7,262 nucleotides of DNA from Myxococcales bacterium. Lineage in GTDB: Bacteria; Myxococcota_C; UBA6777. Below, piece after piece: positions 6,963 through 7,262 of this stretch. The notes below the pieces were generated by a model. That model worked only from the letters and a program-made list of their open reading frames with translations, did not search any database and was not told where the DNA came from. The stretch covers positions 1 to 7,262 of the forward strand of contig JALTMC010000079.1 in NCBI GenBank assembly GCA_027005175.1. Direction: 5' to 3'. Within the stretch, counting starts at the first letter, position 1; each line of letters begins with the position of its first letter. Made by a program: the position numbers and the translations under genes.

Positions 6963-7262
6963 CTACAGAGCCTGGATAATAACTTTTCCTCGGCCTGAAT
7001 TCCCGATGGTGTTGGACCTGTTAGCTCCGACGTTATAGGAGCCTCCACCACCCGACCAACCTGTATTGGGATCACCACCACCACCGGAGTATCCACCACC
7101 TCCACCGGCTCCGCCCCAAGCGGATGACCCACCACCACCAAATCCTCCATTATTTTGAAGTCTGTCACCCCCAATAAAGAACCCACCGACACCACCGTTC
7201 ACAAAAGAGCGTGCGGGCAAAGGAGTTCCATACCGCCGATCATCCGAGACCTGGCCATCACC
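6963..7262 (-). CDS. Glycine-rich protein, C-terminal part
   Basis: The minus-strand frame is open from the right edge to a TAG at 6963-6965, giving the last 99 residues; the start lies outside the window. The fragment begins GDGQVSDDRR and is dominated by Gly runs with scattered Ser, Asn, Tyr and Trp, such as GGFGGGGSSAWGG and GGGGYSGGGG. It ends GNSGRGKVIIQAL. This pattern of Gly stretches, a SYNVGANRSN-like turn and a final G-x-GKV-I-I strand resembles the Gly-rich domain of ALK/LTK receptors that also occurs in many bacterial surface proteins (PF12810). In such proteins the domain is usually extracellular and at or near the C-terminus, which fits here. The protein is therefore probably secreted or on the surface, but its signal peptide is not in view. 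The match rests on memory of the family; composition bias alone could mislead. It converges with lon, 248 bases apart. Confidence 0.75.
   Translation of the reverse strand, partial: GDGQVSDDRRYGTPLPARSFVNGGVGGFFIGGDRLQNNGGFGGGGSSAWGGAGGGGGYSGGGGDPNTGWSGGGGSYNVGANRSNTIGNSGRGKVIIQAL

Noticed and set aside
6932-6967. A possible tRNA suggested by CAT and GGTTCGA motifs
   Set aside because: The bases around TTCGA do not form a 5-base T-stem and no acceptor or D-stem can be paired; GGTTCGA instead pairs with TCGAACC at 6913.
6920-7195. A 91-codon Val/Pro-rich minus-strand frame overlapping the glycine-rich gene
   Set aside because: It is a shadow frame of the GGT/GGA-rich coding sequence, which explains its Val and Pro bias.

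Overview
The window looks like chromosomal DNA of a Gram-negative bacterium with roughly even base composition. The signs are a predicted lipoprotein, a protein with a long extracytoplasmic part and a standard LonA protease. A deltaproteobacterial or myxococcal-type lineage fits the style of the genes (an ECF sigma factor fused to a membrane segment, Pro/Arg-rich tails), but this placement is inferred from gene style alone and is weak. There are no rRNA or tRNA genes, CRISPR arrays or insertion sequences.

Layout: (1) 1-694, minus strand, the first 231 codons of an acidic, proline/alanine-rich protein of unknown function that runs off the left edge. (2) 695-926, a divergent intergenic region. 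It holds a good sigma-70-type promoter for the leftward gene with a perfect palindrome over its -10 box, and a second dyad just upstream of the rightward gene. (3) 927-2990, plus strand, an ECF-type sigma factor whose regions 2 and 4 are followed by a membrane segment, a very basic disordered linker and a C-terminal beta-rich domain with an Asp-box. (4) 3128-4159, a predicted lipoprotein with a concanavalin/laminin-G-like domain and a basic proline-rich tail. (5) 4201-6714, lon, which starts at TTG. (6) 6715-6962, a convergent intergenic region with three inverted repeats and a doubtful small ORF. (7) 6963-7262, minus strand, the C-terminal 99 residues of a glycine-rich, probably secreted protein that runs off the right edge.

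The most interesting unit is the pair at 927-4159. A transcription initiation factor appears to be built into a one-protein transmembrane receptor, with no separate anti-sigma gene beside it. The next gene encodes a predicted surface lipoprotein with a possible ligand-binding fold. The exported parts of both proteins are strikingly basic. A working idea is a cell-envelope or glycan sensing system in which the sigma domain is held at the membrane and then released or presented on demand. The lon gene follows only 41 bases after the lipoprotein gene and may share its transcript. A role for Lon in turning over the sigma domain is speculation.
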